DNA of 64,000 nucleotides, taken from contig JANTGM010000017.1 in assembly GCA_024762925.1 (NCBI GenBank), forward strand, positions 17,534 through 81,533. The letters run 5' to 3'. Shown here piece after piece: positions 53,138 through 61,557 of this stretch; positions within the stretch are counted from its first letter, which is position 1; the number at the start of each line of letters is the position of its first letter. The position numbers were made by a program, and so were the translations under genes. The notes under the pieces were generated by a model. That model searched no databases. It saw nothing but the letters and a program-made list of their open reading frames with translations, and was not told where the DNA came from. This stretch comes from Kofleriaceae bacterium (GTDB lineage Bacteria > Myxococcota_A > Polyangia > Haliangiales > Haliangiaceae).

Positions 53138-53899
53138 TCAGCTGCGGTTGGGCGTAAAGCTCGCTTGCACCTGGGCCACAACCATCGCTGCCAACGCATC
53201 CAGCGTCTCATGCCCCTCCTCTGCGGTGGCCGCCGCAGGGCTTCCTGCATAGGCTTGCGAGAGCCCCATCTCCTCGAAGTCGCTTATGCCCGCTCTTAGC
53301 TTGTCGGCGAGACTGATGGGTACCTCTGGCAACGTTTCACAAATTTCCGAATCCACCAGGTCAGCATCGCAAGCAAGCACAATCGACGTCTCGTATTGCC
53401 CAGCGTGGCAAGCCCCACTCTTAAACTCCCGACTGAGGGTACGGGCCCAGGTTCGCTGAAGTGGACACGCAACAGAAACTCGCTCTCGTCCCGCAAGAAT
53501 CGCCGTGACCGCTGCGTCTTGTGCGGGCTCCAAGTGATTGTTAATGACGCACACATGCGCAGCGTTGGCCCGCAGGTAGCCGTCCGCCACCGCGCCAATC
53601 ATTGCGGTAAGGGTCTCGGCTGGAACAGAGACCGCGCCGGGAAACGCCGCCGCGCACTCGGTGACTCCATAGGGAATCGGCGGCGCAATTACCGGCACGA
53701 GTCCGGCAGCTTCGAGCTTGAAAGCGGCAGCCTTGGCAGCTCCCACGGAAATCACCGTATCGGTGGAAAGGCTCATATGGGGCCCGTGCGGCTCTACGGA
53801 GCCAACAGGCAAGAGCACAACCAGTTTTCCGCTCTGGACAAGCTCCCCGAACTGCGGCGAGGTCATGCGATCAATAAAGAATCGGCTGGTGTGTGGCAT
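53138..53899 (-). CDS. Creatininase-family amidohydrolase (253 aa)
   Basis: Opens cyclic amides such as creatinine with two metals. 'LLPVGSVEPHGPHMSLSTD' supplies Glu, His and Asp ligands, and 'VINNHLEPAQDA' supplies the H-x-E pair, so the metal site looks intact. 'CHAGQYETS' carries Gln where many members have Glu. Length normal. Last gene of the operon of acyl-CoA enzymes, with its start 11 bases after the CoA-ligase stop, where GGAAGAA serves as ribosome binding site. It may hydrolyse a lactam or cyclic product of the pathway (inference). Confidence 0.88.
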   Translation of the reverse strand: MPHTSRFFIDRMTSPQFGELVQSGKLVVLLPVGSVEPHGPHMSLSTDTVISVGAAKAAAFKLEAAGLVPVIAPPIPYGVTECAAAFPGAVSVPAETLTAMIGAVADGYLRANAAHVCVINNHLEPAQDAAVTAILAGRERVSVACPLQRTWARTLSREFKSGACHAGQYETSIVLACDADLVDSEICETLPEVPISLADKLRAGISDFEEMGLSQAYAGSPAAATAEEGHETLDALAAMVVAQVQASFTPNRS

Positions 53900-53910
53900 A
53901 CGAGTTCTTC

Positions 53911-55551
53911 CTAGAGAGCCGCCAGAGACTTCTTGTCAACCTTGCCCCGATCATTCTTCGGCAGCTCGGAAACAAATTCGACGATACGTGGGTATTTGTG
54001 ACGTGAAAGCGTGCGTTGGCAGAAGTTCTGCAATTCGGTGGCAAGTGCCTCTCCAGCCTCTTCGCAGCGCTCCGGCCGCAACACGACAAACGCCTTCGGT
54101 TTGAGAAGGCCACCATCGTCCCACTTGATGACAGCAGCAATGGAAACCGCCTCGTGATTCATGAGGCAGGTCTCCACCTCGAGCGGAGACACCCAGACAC
54201 CGCTGGCCTTGAACAAGTCATCATCGCGACCACCAAACCAAATGTAGCCCTCCTCGTCCATCTTGAACAAATCACCTGTGCGACACCAGTGGCCGTGAAA
54301 GGTCTTCCAGCTTCTCTCTCGGTCCTGGAAGTACCCGAGCGCAACGCTATCGCCCTTGACCCACAGCACTCCAATTTCACCCGCGGGCACAGGCTCGGCA
54401 CCTGGGCCTTCGGCGTCTCGTGGCAGGACCCTCAGCTCATAGCCTTCCACCGCCTTTCCAAGGGCACCACCTTTGACGTCACCAGGACGGTTCGTCGCAT
54501 AGATGTGAAACATCTCGGCTGATCCAATGCCGTCGTAGACTTCGCCACCAAAGCGCCCGACAAACCTCTCGTAGAGAGCAGGCGGCAATGCTTCACCCGC
54601 AGATAGCTGAAAGCGAACAGCACTCATATCAATAGGTGGTTTGCCTTCGCTGCGGAGTACGTCGTCGTGATCTAAGAGTTTCCCCATCATTGTCGGGACA
54701 TTGGTTATCACCGTGGGCTTATACATGGCGATCGCCTTCGCCAAGTTCTCAGGTGTCGGGCGCTCGGAAAAGAGGCCAGAGCAGGCACCGACAGCCATGG
54801 GGAAAAAGAGATTTGTGCCAGTCGCGTAACCAAAGAAGAGCTTGGGCACGCTCACGGCGATGTCGTCTTCGCGATACCCCACGGTACCCTTTGCGTACAC
54901 TTCCGTGTTGAACGCAAAATCGCGATGCATGTGAAGTGCTGCCTTGGGCCGCCCTGTCGACCCAGAAGTGAAGAGCCACATACACAAGTCGTCACGCTTT
55001 GTGACGGGCAAGCGCGCTTCACTTCTTCGGCCGATCTTCAGCGCCTCCGAGAGCGGAAGTGCCTCAAACGCTGCGTCACCAAAGTCAGGCAAAGCCACAT
55101 GCCCTTCAGGATCTTCCCCGGTCGAGGCATCGGGTACTAAGAGCACAGCGCGTAAATGGCGGCCCCCTTCGCCGCTCAGGTATTCGCACAGCCCCTGGGC
55201 CGCCAGGTCTGTTGTGATCAAAACCGAGGCCCGGCTGTATTCGATGACGTACTGCAAGTCCTTTGTTGGTGCATGTGGATTGCCCATAGCAACCACGCCG
55301 CCAGCCGCGAAGGTCCCATACAGCGACCATGCAAATGGTGGCGCATCTGGCAACACGGTGTAGACCCGCTCTTCTTGCCGCACACCCATTTGCAAGAGAT
55401 AGCCGGCCAGCGCGCGGCTCCGCTCCGCAACATCGTCATAGCTGTAGAAACGCTCACCAAAGCGCAACGCTGTGCGAGCCCCTTTGCCCTCTCGCAAGCG
55501 ATCAAACAGGAAATAGTCAGCAAGGTTAAACTCTTCGGGAAAGTCAGTCAC
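53911..55551 (-). CDS. Benzoate/2-aminobenzoate-CoA ligase family enzyme (546 aa)
   Basis: Activates an aromatic acid to its CoA thioester using ATP. 'WLFTSGSTGRPKAALHMHRD' is the phosphate loop; 'YDGIGSAEMFHIY' and 'CRTGDLFKMDEEGYIWFGGR' are adenylation motifs; 'NDRGKVDKKSL' carries the C-terminal catalytic Lys. Overall layout and the 'MFHIYATNRPGDVK' segment place it with benzoate-CoA ligases. In an operon with acyl-CoA dehydrogenase, crotonase, SDR and RidA genes, it presumably starts an aromatic CoA pathway. The acid (benzoate, anthranilate or related) cannot be read off. Confidence 0.9.
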   Translation of the reverse strand: MTDFPEEFNLADYFLFDRLREGKGARTALRFGERFYSYDDVAERSRALAGYLLQMGVRQEERVYTVLPDAPPFAWSLYGTFAAGGVVAMGNPHAPTKDLQYVIEYSRASVLITTDLAAQGLCEYLSGEGGRHLRAVLLVPDASTGEDPEGHVALPDFGDAAFEALPLSEALKIGRRSEARLPVTKRDDLCMWLFTSGSTGRPKAALHMHRDFAFNTEVYAKGTVGYREDDIAVSVPKLFFGYATGTNLFFPMAVGACSGLFSERPTPENLAKAIAMYKPTVITNVPTMMGKLLDHDDVLRSEGKPPIDMSAVRFQLSAGEALPPALYERFVGRFGGEVYDGIGSAEMFHIYATNRPGDVKGGALGKAVEGYELRVLPRDAEGPGAEPVPAGEIGVLWVKGDSVALGYFQDRERSWKTFHGHWCRTGDLFKMDEEGYIWFGGRDDDLFKASGVWVSPLEVETCLMNHEAVSIAAVIKWDDGGLLKPKAFVVLRPERCEEAGEALATELQNFCQRTLSRHKYPRIVEFVSELPKNDRGKVDKKSLAAL

Positions 55552-56682
55552 TTAGCGCTCCTTTGCGATGCCCCGACCAATGATCAGGCGCTGAATTTCT
55601 GAGGTACCTTCGTAGATTCGAAGGGGCCGCACAGCTCGGTAGAGGTGTTCTACGGGGTTTCCGTGAACAACGCCACGTCCACCCATCAGCTGCACACCGG
55701 TATCGACAATCCTCTGCGCCGCTTCGGTTGCAAACAGCTTGGCCATCGCGGCTTCGCGGCTCACAGGCTCGTCACTTGTGTCTGCTTTGTGTGCTGCTCG
55801 CAACACCATCAGGCGAGCCGCATCGAGCTCGGTAGCCATATTCGCCAAGTGTGCTTGCACAAGCTGCTGTTCCGCTAAAGGCTTCCCAAACTGGATCCGG
55901 TTGCGAACGTGGCGCGAGGCTTCGTCCAATGCGCGTCTTGCCATACCAACCGCAGCTGCGCCCACAGACACGCGAAACCGATCGAGCGTTCGCATGGCGA
56001 GTTTGAAGCCGCCACCAACCTCGCCCAAGAGCTGACCTGAACAATTCGTAAGAACAAGGTCGCCTATCGGATGGGCATCAGAGAGCTGGATGCGTCGGCT
56101 TTCGAGCCCTTCAGCGTCGGCACTCACTACAAACGCAGAGATCCCCTTGCGCCCGGCGTCGGGATTGGCATTCGCAAAAACCACGTATTGATGCGCAATT
56201 CCGACATTCGAAATCAGCGTCTTGTGCCCAGAGAGCCGCCACGAGTCGCCATCGGGGACCGCGCGAGTCCGCATCGACGAGACGTCGCTGCCAGCCTCGG
56301 GCTCAGTGAGAGCAAATCCGGCAATGCGCTCTCCCGAACGCAGCGAGGCGAGTACCGCCTTCTGGTCCGCGGTTCCCTCCAAGAGCAGCGGATAGGAACC
56401 TAGCCCTTGCACTGCATAGATTGCATCAGCAAGCGGTGAAGCATAGCCAAGAAGTTCACGTACAAGACAGAGCGAGCGGACATCGGCACTCCCAGACTCG
56501 GGAAGCAACCACCGATAGAGATCAAACTCCGCACCCATCGCCTTTGCCACGACGGACGCCGCATCGTCGCCAGAACTTTTCTCATGGAGCGGGTCAACAA
56601 GAGCAACGAGCTGCTGGCAAAGCGGGCCATGGTGTTGCTCGAAGAAAAAAGGCAAGTCGGTTGCTGAGAGCACAGGTCTCAT
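55552..56682 (-). CDS. Acyl-CoA dehydrogenase (376 aa)
   Basis: FAD-dependent alpha,beta-dehydrogenation of an acyl-CoA. 'GFALTEPEAGSDVSSM' and 'DSWRLSGHKTLISNVGIA' are the family signatures, and 'IYEGTSEIQRLIIGRGIAKE' is the C-terminal one. 'GGRGVVHGNPVEHLYRAVR' precedes it. It begins on an ATGA overlap with the crotonase gene and its stop directly abuts the ligase start. In this operon it would act on the ring-opened or ring-reduced acyl-CoA. Confidence 0.93.
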   Translation of the reverse strand: MRPVLSATDLPFFFEQHHGPLCQQLVALVDPLHEKSSGDDAASVVAKAMGAEFDLYRWLLPESGSADVRSLCLVRELLGYASPLADAIYAVQGLGSYPLLLEGTADQKAVLASLRSGERIAGFALTEPEAGSDVSSMRTRAVPDGDSWRLSGHKTLISNVGIAHQYVVFANANPDAGRKGISAFVVSADAEGLESRRIQLSDAHPIGDLVLTNCSGQLLGEVGGGFKLAMRTLDRFRVSVGAAAVGMARRALDEASRHVRNRIQFGKPLAEQQLVQAHLANMATELDAARLMVLRAAHKADTSDEPVSREAAMAKLFATEAAQRIVDTGVQLMGGRGVVHGNPVEHLYRAVRPLRIYEGTSEIQRLIIGRGIAKER

Positions 56683-57515
56683 GGTTTCACAGCCCCCACT
56701 TCTGCAGCCCCCGCAAAGACTGGCTGCTCCTTTTTCTTGAACGCCTCGTGAGCCGTTCGAAAGTCTGGATGCTGCATGCAGATCGCCTGCACCTGCGCCT
56801 CGGCCTCAATGGCATCAGCCAGCGGCATCTGCGCCTCCGACTCGAGCATCTGCTTGGTCATCGCGTTCGCAAAGGCGGGCCCCTGGGCGAGCTTAGCAGC
56901 CCAATCCTGTGCCAGCGCCACACACTCCTCAGGAGTGTCGACGACGCGGTTCACCAAACCGATCCGCAAGGCGTGTTCACTCAGCACGAGGTCTCCAAGG
57001 AAGAGAATCTCAGAGGCGTTGCCCAGACCGACGATCTTTGGCAAGAGATAGGTCGCTCCCATGTCTGCCCCGCACAATCCCACTTTTGGGAAGATGAATC
57101 CAAAGCGCGTCTTTGTGGTGGCAATGCGCATATCGCACGCCGCGGCGATGACCGCGCCGGCCCCAACGGCAATCCCATTCACGGCAGCGATTACTGGGCG
57201 TCGAAGTGTGCGGATGTTTTGGATGAGTCGCCCCGTTATCCGCGTGAACTCCACGAGCCCTTGCATATCTCGCGCGAAGAGTTCGGCAATAATGTCGTGC
57301 TGGTCCCCCCCCGAGCAAAAGCCCCGACCACTTCCGGTGATCACGACAGCCCGGGCCTCGTCAACGTTGTTGAGAGCAGCAAACGTGGAAGCCAGCTCCT
57401 TGTAGCTCTCAAAGGTTAGTGAGTTGAGCTTCTCGGGCCGATTGAGTGTGATGGTGGCAACACCGGCCTGCAACGAGAGATCAAAGGTCTTGGGAGAAAG
57501 TGCAGTGTGGCTCAT
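56679..57515 (-). CDS. Enoyl-CoA hydratase/isomerase family (crotonase fold, 278 aa)
   Basis: Adds water to, isomerises or hydrolyses enoyl-CoA. 'AAVNGIAVGAGAVIAAACDM' contributes the oxyanion hole and 'GLCGADMGATYLLPKIVGLG' the active-site loop. The catalytic Glu pair is not obvious at the standard places, so it may be an isomerase or hydrolase variant. Overlaps both neighbours by four bases (ATGA), a sign of a translationally coupled operon. Crotonases also catalyse ring cleavage in CoA-dependent aromatic pathways. Confidence 0.9.
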   Translation of the reverse strand: MSHTALSPKTFDLSLQAGVATITLNRPEKLNSLTFESYKELASTFAALNNVDEARAVVITGSGRGFCSGGDQHDIIAELFARDMQGLVEFTRITGRLIQNIRTLRRPVIAAVNGIAVGAGAVIAAACDMRIATTKTRFGFIFPKVGLCGADMGATYLLPKIVGLGNASEILFLGDLVLSEHALRIGLVNRVVDTPEECVALAQDWAAKLAQGPAFANAMTKQMLESEAQMPLADAIEAEAQVQAICMQHPDFRTAHEAFKKKEQPVFAGAAEVGAVKP

Positions 57516-57928
57516 TTGTCGTTCCTCGTTGGCAAAACGGCGACCGCTTGGATTTCGACAAGGGCTCGTTCTTCGACAAGCCCCGCCACGCCCAACAGCG
57601 CCATCGCGGGATAGTGTTTCCCGAGTCGTTCCTTCCAGATCGGGCCAAGCGTTTTCACCGAAGAGCGATACGCTGGCAAATCGGTGACGAACACCGTCAT
57701 CGAAGCAATGTCTTCTGGACGCCCTCCCCCCGCCCGGACGACATCGAGAACGTTGTCCAAGGCCTGCGCGAATTGCTCTGCAAAGTCGTCACTTTCAAAC
57801 TCTTGCTGCGCGTTCCACCCTATCTGGCCACCAACGTGAATCAGCGGGCCACGGGTTAGCGCACCATTGGCATACCCTCGTGGGGCTAAGAAATGTTCTG
57901 GCTGAAGAAATTGCAGTGAATCGCTCAT
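57512..57928 (-). CDS. RidA-family protein of the aromatic operon (138 aa)
   Basis: A diverged RidA/YjgF member: 'GYANGALTRGPLIHVGGQIG', 'QALDNVLDVVRAGGGRPEDI', 'MTVFVTDLPAYRSS' and the C-terminal 'HYPAMALLGVAGLVEERALV' and 'EIQAVAVLP'. The carboxylate-binding Arg of classic RidA ('RATV') is replaced ('YPAMALLGV'), placing it outside the archetypal subgroup. Other Rid groups act in aromatic and nitrogen-compound catabolism. An imine- or enamine-hydrolysing step fits a 2-amino-substituted substrate for this operon. Confidence 0.85.
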   Translation of the reverse strand: MSDSLQFLQPEHFLAPRGYANGALTRGPLIHVGGQIGWNAQQEFESDDFAEQFAQALDNVLDVVRAGGGRPEDIASMTVFVTDLPAYRSSVKTLGPIWKERLGKHYPAMALLGVAGLVEERALVEIQAVAVLPTRNDK

Positions 57929-57937
57929 CGGTCACCC

Positions 57938-58699
57938 CTACTTAAGTATCTGCCCGCCATCGAGCACAAGGGCCTGGCCGTGGATACCACGCGCTTCTTC
58001 AGGGCACAGGCTCGCCACTAGGTGCGCGACTTCTTTCGGGGCAATGATGCGCCCCTGCGGCGTCATCGAGGCCAAGCTCTTGCGAGCGGCGCTCTCATCT
58101 CGCCCTGTCTTGCCAGCGATCCGCTCAACGGCTTCCGCGACCATGTCGGTATCGACCCAACCTGGGCACACAGCGTTGATTGTGACGGGCGTCTTTGCAA
58201 GGTCCATCGCGAGGCCGCGGGTGAAGCCAACAACTGCATGCTTGGACGCGCAGTATGCAGCGGTATACGCGTACCCAGAAACTCCTGCGTTGGAAGCGAT
58301 ATTGATGACACGCCCATAGCCAGCCTCAATCATCGCCGGCACCAATGCGCGCGTAAGGCGAAAACTCGCGGTGGCATTTAGCTCCATCAAGCGATCCCAC
58401 ATACTGTCATCCATCTTGTGAAGAGGTGCGCTCTCCGCCATGCCCGCGTTGTTCACAAGCACGTGGATCGTTCCGACTTCATCCTGTAGCCGCTTCAAGA
58501 AGGCGTCGGTCGCCTGCCGATCCATGAGATCGACGACCATTGCGACACCCTCGATCTCCTTGGCGACATGTTCCAACGGCGCTTCGCTCCTGCCACAAAC
58601 CACAACGCGAAACCCATCGGCAGCCAGCCTTCGCGCAATTGCTTCGCCAATCCCTCGCCCACCGCCTGTAACCAGTGCGGTCTTGCCTGCTCTTGTCAT
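57938..58699 (-). CDS. SDR-family oxidoreductase (253 aa), 3-hydroxyacyl-CoA dehydrogenase-like
   Basis: Short-chain dehydrogenase: cofactor motif 'TGGGRGIGEAIARRL', 'NNAGMAESAPL', catalytic Ser-Tyr-Lys in 'NIASNAGVSGYAYTAAYCAS' (Tyr) and 'KHAVVGFTRGLAMDL', and 'CPGWVDTDMV'. 'VVDLMDR' and 'VCGR' suggest NADP or NAD either way. First gene of the operon that continues through RidA, crotonase, acyl-CoA dehydrogenase, ligase and creatininase-like genes. Divergent from the CoA-ester lyase across 85 bases, the likely control region. Confidence 0.92.
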   Translation of the reverse strand: MTRAGKTALVTGGGRGIGEAIARRLAADGFRVVVCGRSEAPLEHVAKEIEGVAMVVDLMDRQATDAFLKRLQDEVGTIHVLVNNAGMAESAPLHKMDDSMWDRLMELNATASFRLTRALVPAMIEAGYGRVINIASNAGVSGYAYTAAYCASKHAVVGFTRGLAMDLAKTPVTINAVCPGWVDTDMVAEAVERIAGKTGRDESAARKSLASMTPQGRIIAPKEVAHLVASLCPEEARGIHGQALVLDGGQILK

Positions 58700-58784
58700 A
58701 CGAGTAGATGGATAAACCAGCGCACTGTGTGGCGCAACGCTTGAAAGGCGCAGAGTCCAAGCGATCCTGTGTTAGATCCACAGC

Positions 58785-59768
58785 ATGTCCAAGCACCCCG
58801 CAGAAGCACTCTTTGACGGCGAGCGCGCCTTTCCAGTCATCCCCACCTGCGAGCACTTTGCCGGCAGCGAAAAACTCATTGGCAAGGCCCTTAGCCTGCA
58901 AAGCAAGCTAGGCCCCGTATTCGACATCACGATGGATTGTGAGGATGGAGCCGCGACAGGTTCCGAGAAGCAGCACGCCGAGATGGTCGTGGCCATGCAA
59001 ACCTCTGCGGCCAACGAACACAACATGGCCGGTGTCCGCATTCACGATTACACTCATGAAGCATGGAAGCAAGATGTCGACATCGTGGTGCCCGGCGCCG
59101 GCGATCGCATCGCCTACATCACCATTCCCAAGCCAACCGCTGCATCGCAGATTGCGGAGATGATTGCGTACATTCAGGACGTCGCAAAGAAAGCTGGCAT
59201 CACGCGCGAGATTCCCATCCACGTGCTTATCGAAACGCATGGTGCGCTCCGAGAGTGCCACCAAATCGCCGCCCTGCCTTGGATGCAGGTGCTCGATTTC
59301 GGCCTGATGGACTTCATCTCGGGCCACCACGGAGTTATCCCAGCTTCTGCCATGAAGAGCCCAGGCCAGTTTGAGCACGAGCTGCTAAGACGCGCCAAGG
59401 CTGAGGTCTGTGCGGCAGCACTCGGCGCTGGAGTTGTGCCAGCCCACAACGTAACGCTGGACCTTAAGAATGCGTATCAGACCTACCAAGATGCGCGCCG
59501 AGCCAACCAGGACTTTGGATTCATGCGAATGTGGTCGATCTACCCCGCGCAGATTACGCCAATCGTGCAAGCGATGCAGCCCGACTTCTCGGAAGTCCAA
59601 GTTGCCTGCGAAATCCTCTTAGCCGCGTCTAAGGCCAACTGGGGGCCGATTCAGCACGCTGGCGACTTGCATGATCGGGCTACCTATCGGTACTTCTGGC
59701 AGCTCGTTCAGCGAGCACATACCTCCGGGCAGGCGCTACCCGACGAGGTCACGGCTTGGTGCAGCTAG
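58785..59768 (+). CDS. HpcH/HpaI-CitE family CoA-ester lyase/aldolase (327 aa)
   Basis: Cleaves or condenses beta-hydroxyacyl-CoA esters such as malyl- or citramalyl-CoA with a divalent metal. 'FDITMDCEDGAATGSEKQHA' carries the Asp-x-Glu-Asp metal/CoA region, 'PIHVLIETHGALRECHQIAA' the catalytic Glu, and 'VLDFGLMDFISG' the metal Asp. 'WSIYPAQITPIVQAM' is the conserved C-terminal block. The divergent placement from the aromatic operon suggests shared control; the lyase could release acetyl-CoA or glyoxylate from a pathway product (inference). Confidence 0.85.
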   Translation: MSKHPAEALFDGERAFPVIPTCEHFAGSEKLIGKALSLQSKLGPVFDITMDCEDGAATGSEKQHAEMVVAMQTSAANEHNMAGVRIHDYTHEAWKQDVDIVVPGAGDRIAYITIPKPTAASQIAEMIAYIQDVAKKAGITREIPIHVLIETHGALRECHQIAALPWMQVLDFGLMDFISGHHGVIPASAMKSPGQFEHELLRRAKAEVCAAALGAGVVPAHNVTLDLKNAYQTYQDARRANQDFGFMRMWSIYPAQITPIVQAMQPDFSEVQVACEILLAASKANWGPIQHAGDLHDRATYRYFWQLVQRAHTSGQALPDEVTAWCS

Positions 59769-59781
59769 AGAACTCGGGCGG

Positions 59782-60396
59782 CTAGATATCCTTCTTCATG
59801 TTTTCAATCACCTCGGTAAAACTCGTAGACTTCACAACCTCTGCGAGTTCTCGCGTGTAGCGAGTCACGAGATCAACGCGCTTGCGCTCCTTCGCATCCA
59901 AGAGGGCGCGATGCAGGGTGATGAACGCACGCTCTGCGTTAACGAAGTACTCCACAGCTGCCACAACCGCCCGAGCGGCCGAGCGCGAGACGGATCGCGA
60001 CTCATCGGAAAACTCAAACGACTTGCCCTCCGAGTTGTGAACATCAAGCCGCACCGTGCCCATGGAGTCGACGCCAACTTTGCCGTTCTTGGTGTCCATC
60101 TTTGCTTCGACGCGAAAATCGGCAAGCTCAATGGAATTGAGCGACTGATACTCCCTGCCGTAGCGGTCCAAGAGGGCCTGAAACACCGCGTCCACAAGCC
60201 CAACCCCGCTACCGCTGAGGCTCACGGTCTGATCACCATCGCTCAACTGCAGCGTTGCCGTAGTCTTGGTCTCGTCAGCATTCTCCTCCACGCACAGGGT
60301 GACCAAGTGAAGTTCGACATAGTCCTTGTCAAGAACACGTCGAATTAGCTCTAGATTCTCCTGGTGACGCTGAAGCACACGGCTATTGTGCCTCAC
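59782..60396 (-). CDS. Stand-alone 2-isopropylmalate synthase allosteric (LeuA regulatory) domain (204 aa)
   Basis: Residues ~25-140 follow the LeuA C-terminal regulatory fold: two beta-beta-beta-alpha units with 'GSGVGLVDAVFQALLDRYG' and 'EFSDESRSVSRSAARAVVAA'. In 2-isopropylmalate and citramalate synthases this domain binds leucine or isoleucine; here no TIM-barrel catalytic part is attached or nearby. The last 50 residues are a charged helix. Its start overlaps the upstream region of the divergent deacetylase gene. It may regulate an unlinked synthase in trans or sense an amino acid on its own. Convergent with the CoA-ester lyase gene. Confidence 0.8.
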   Translation of the reverse strand: MRHNSRVLQRHQENLELIRRVLDKDYVELHLVTLCVEENADETKTTATLQLSDGDQTVSLSGSGVGLVDAVFQALLDRYGREYQSLNSIELADFRVEAKMDTKNGKVGVDSMGTVRLDVHNSEGKSFEFSDESRSVSRSAARAVVAAVEYFVNAERAFITLHRALLDAKERKRVDLVTRYTRELAEVVKSTSFTEVIENMKKDI

Positions 60397-60459
60397 TTAG
60401 TGGCCCACGATCGAGCACTACCTCTGTTCGATGCTCTGGCGATTGCGTACCATTCGCCC

Positions 60460-61557
60460 ATGACTCCTTTGGAGCAGTGCGCCGAGCACCTGTGCAAACT
60501 GATTGCTCATCAAACCGTGAACCCTGGTGGCGACGAGTTGGGGCTGTGCAAGACGCTGGCCTCGCAGCTTGGTGATTTCGGAGCCGACGAGGTCACGGTG
60601 AGCACTGTCGAGCGCGCAAACAACTCATCGGGTGCGTACGTCTATGCGAGCTTCGGCACACCAACACTCCTGCTCAATGTTCACCTCGACACCGTCCCAG
60701 CCAATAGTGGTTGGCAGCGTGATCCCTTTGTCGCTGAAATCACCAAGGATCGCATCTACGGCCTCGGGAGCTGTGACATCAAGGGCGCGATCGCAGCCAT
60801 CCTCACCGCACTAGACAGTGGCAAGGCCCACAATCTTGGGATCCTCTTCTCGGGCGACGAAGAAAATGGCAGTCGTTGTGTCCCACACTTTCTCGCCAAC
60901 AATGACACCTCTCACATCCGACAGGCTGTGGTTTGCGAACCCACCGCGCGCGCTGCTGGTCTTGCACACCGCGGCGTGCTTGCCTACCGCGCGCGCTACA
61001 TTGGCAAAGGTGGGCACAGCTCTAAGGCCGACCACATGGAAAAGCCCATTGTTGAGCTTTCCAAGCTTGCGCTGCAGCTGGATCGCATTGCACTCGAGGA
61101 CCTACACAAGGGGCCAGAGGGCATGAAAGGGCTCTGTATGAACGTCGCTATGCTTACCGGGGGCGTCGCCTACAACGTTGTGCCCGACCTTGGCGAGTTG
61201 AGCTTCTCGCTGCGCCCTGCCCCCGGATTTGACCAAGCCGCCTTTGACGCCAGACTCGAGCGAGCAAGACGGGAGTCTCACGCCAAGATCGAAATTGCAC
61301 AGATAACCGATCACCGCCCATTCCACTGCGAGGACGAAGGCGCCATCCGTGAGTTAGTCGGGTCGCACACAGAACAATTCGTAGGCCTCAATTTCTGGAC
61401 CGAAGCTGCGCTCTTGCAGGCGGCAGGGATAGATTCGGTCGTCATCGGTCCTGGCGACATCTCGCAGGCACACACTGCCGACGAATACGTCTTGCTCGAA
61501 GACCTGCAGTGGGCGCTAGAGATGTTTTCCGAAATCATTGCAAAGCATGAGACCTAA
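60460..61557 (+). CDS. M20 deacetylase, acetylornithine/acetylcitrulline deacetylase-like (365 aa)
   Basis: Removes an N-acetyl group from an amino acid with two zinc ions. 'LLNVHLDTVPANSGW' gives the first ligands, 'YGLGSCDIKGAIAAIL' the bridging Asp, 'LFSGDEENGSRC' the catalytic Glu, and 'VIGPGDISQAHTADEYVLLE' the C-terminal ligand. The downstream gene overlaps by 11 bases and encodes an N-acetylglutamate synthase. The pair recalls the arginine cluster of Xanthomonas, where ArgE' is an N-acetylcitrulline deacetylase next to argB/A. The exact substrate is uncertain. The start ATG 60460 is chosen over an upstream frame. Confidence 0.88.
   Translation: MTPLEQCAEHLCKLIAHQTVNPGGDELGLCKTLASQLGDFGADEVTVSTVERANNSSGAYVYASFGTPTLLLNVHLDTVPANSGWQRDPFVAEITKDRIYGLGSCDIKGAIAAILTALDSGKAHNLGILFSGDEENGSRCVPHFLANNDTSHIRQAVVCEPTARAAGLAHRGVLAYRARYIGKGGHSSKADHMEKPIVELSKLALQLDRIALEDLHKGPEGMKGLCMNVAMLTGGVAYNVVPDLGELSFSLRPAPGFDQAAFDARLERARRESHAKIEIAQITDHRPFHCEDEGAIRELVGSHTEQFVGLNFWTEAALLQAAGIDSVVIGPGDISQAHTADEYVLLEDLQWALEMFSEIIAKHET

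Noticed and set aside
56421..57419. 332-residue open frame on the plus strand
   Set aside because: Antisense to the acyl-CoA dehydrogenase and crotonase genes; His/Arg-rich and without motifs.
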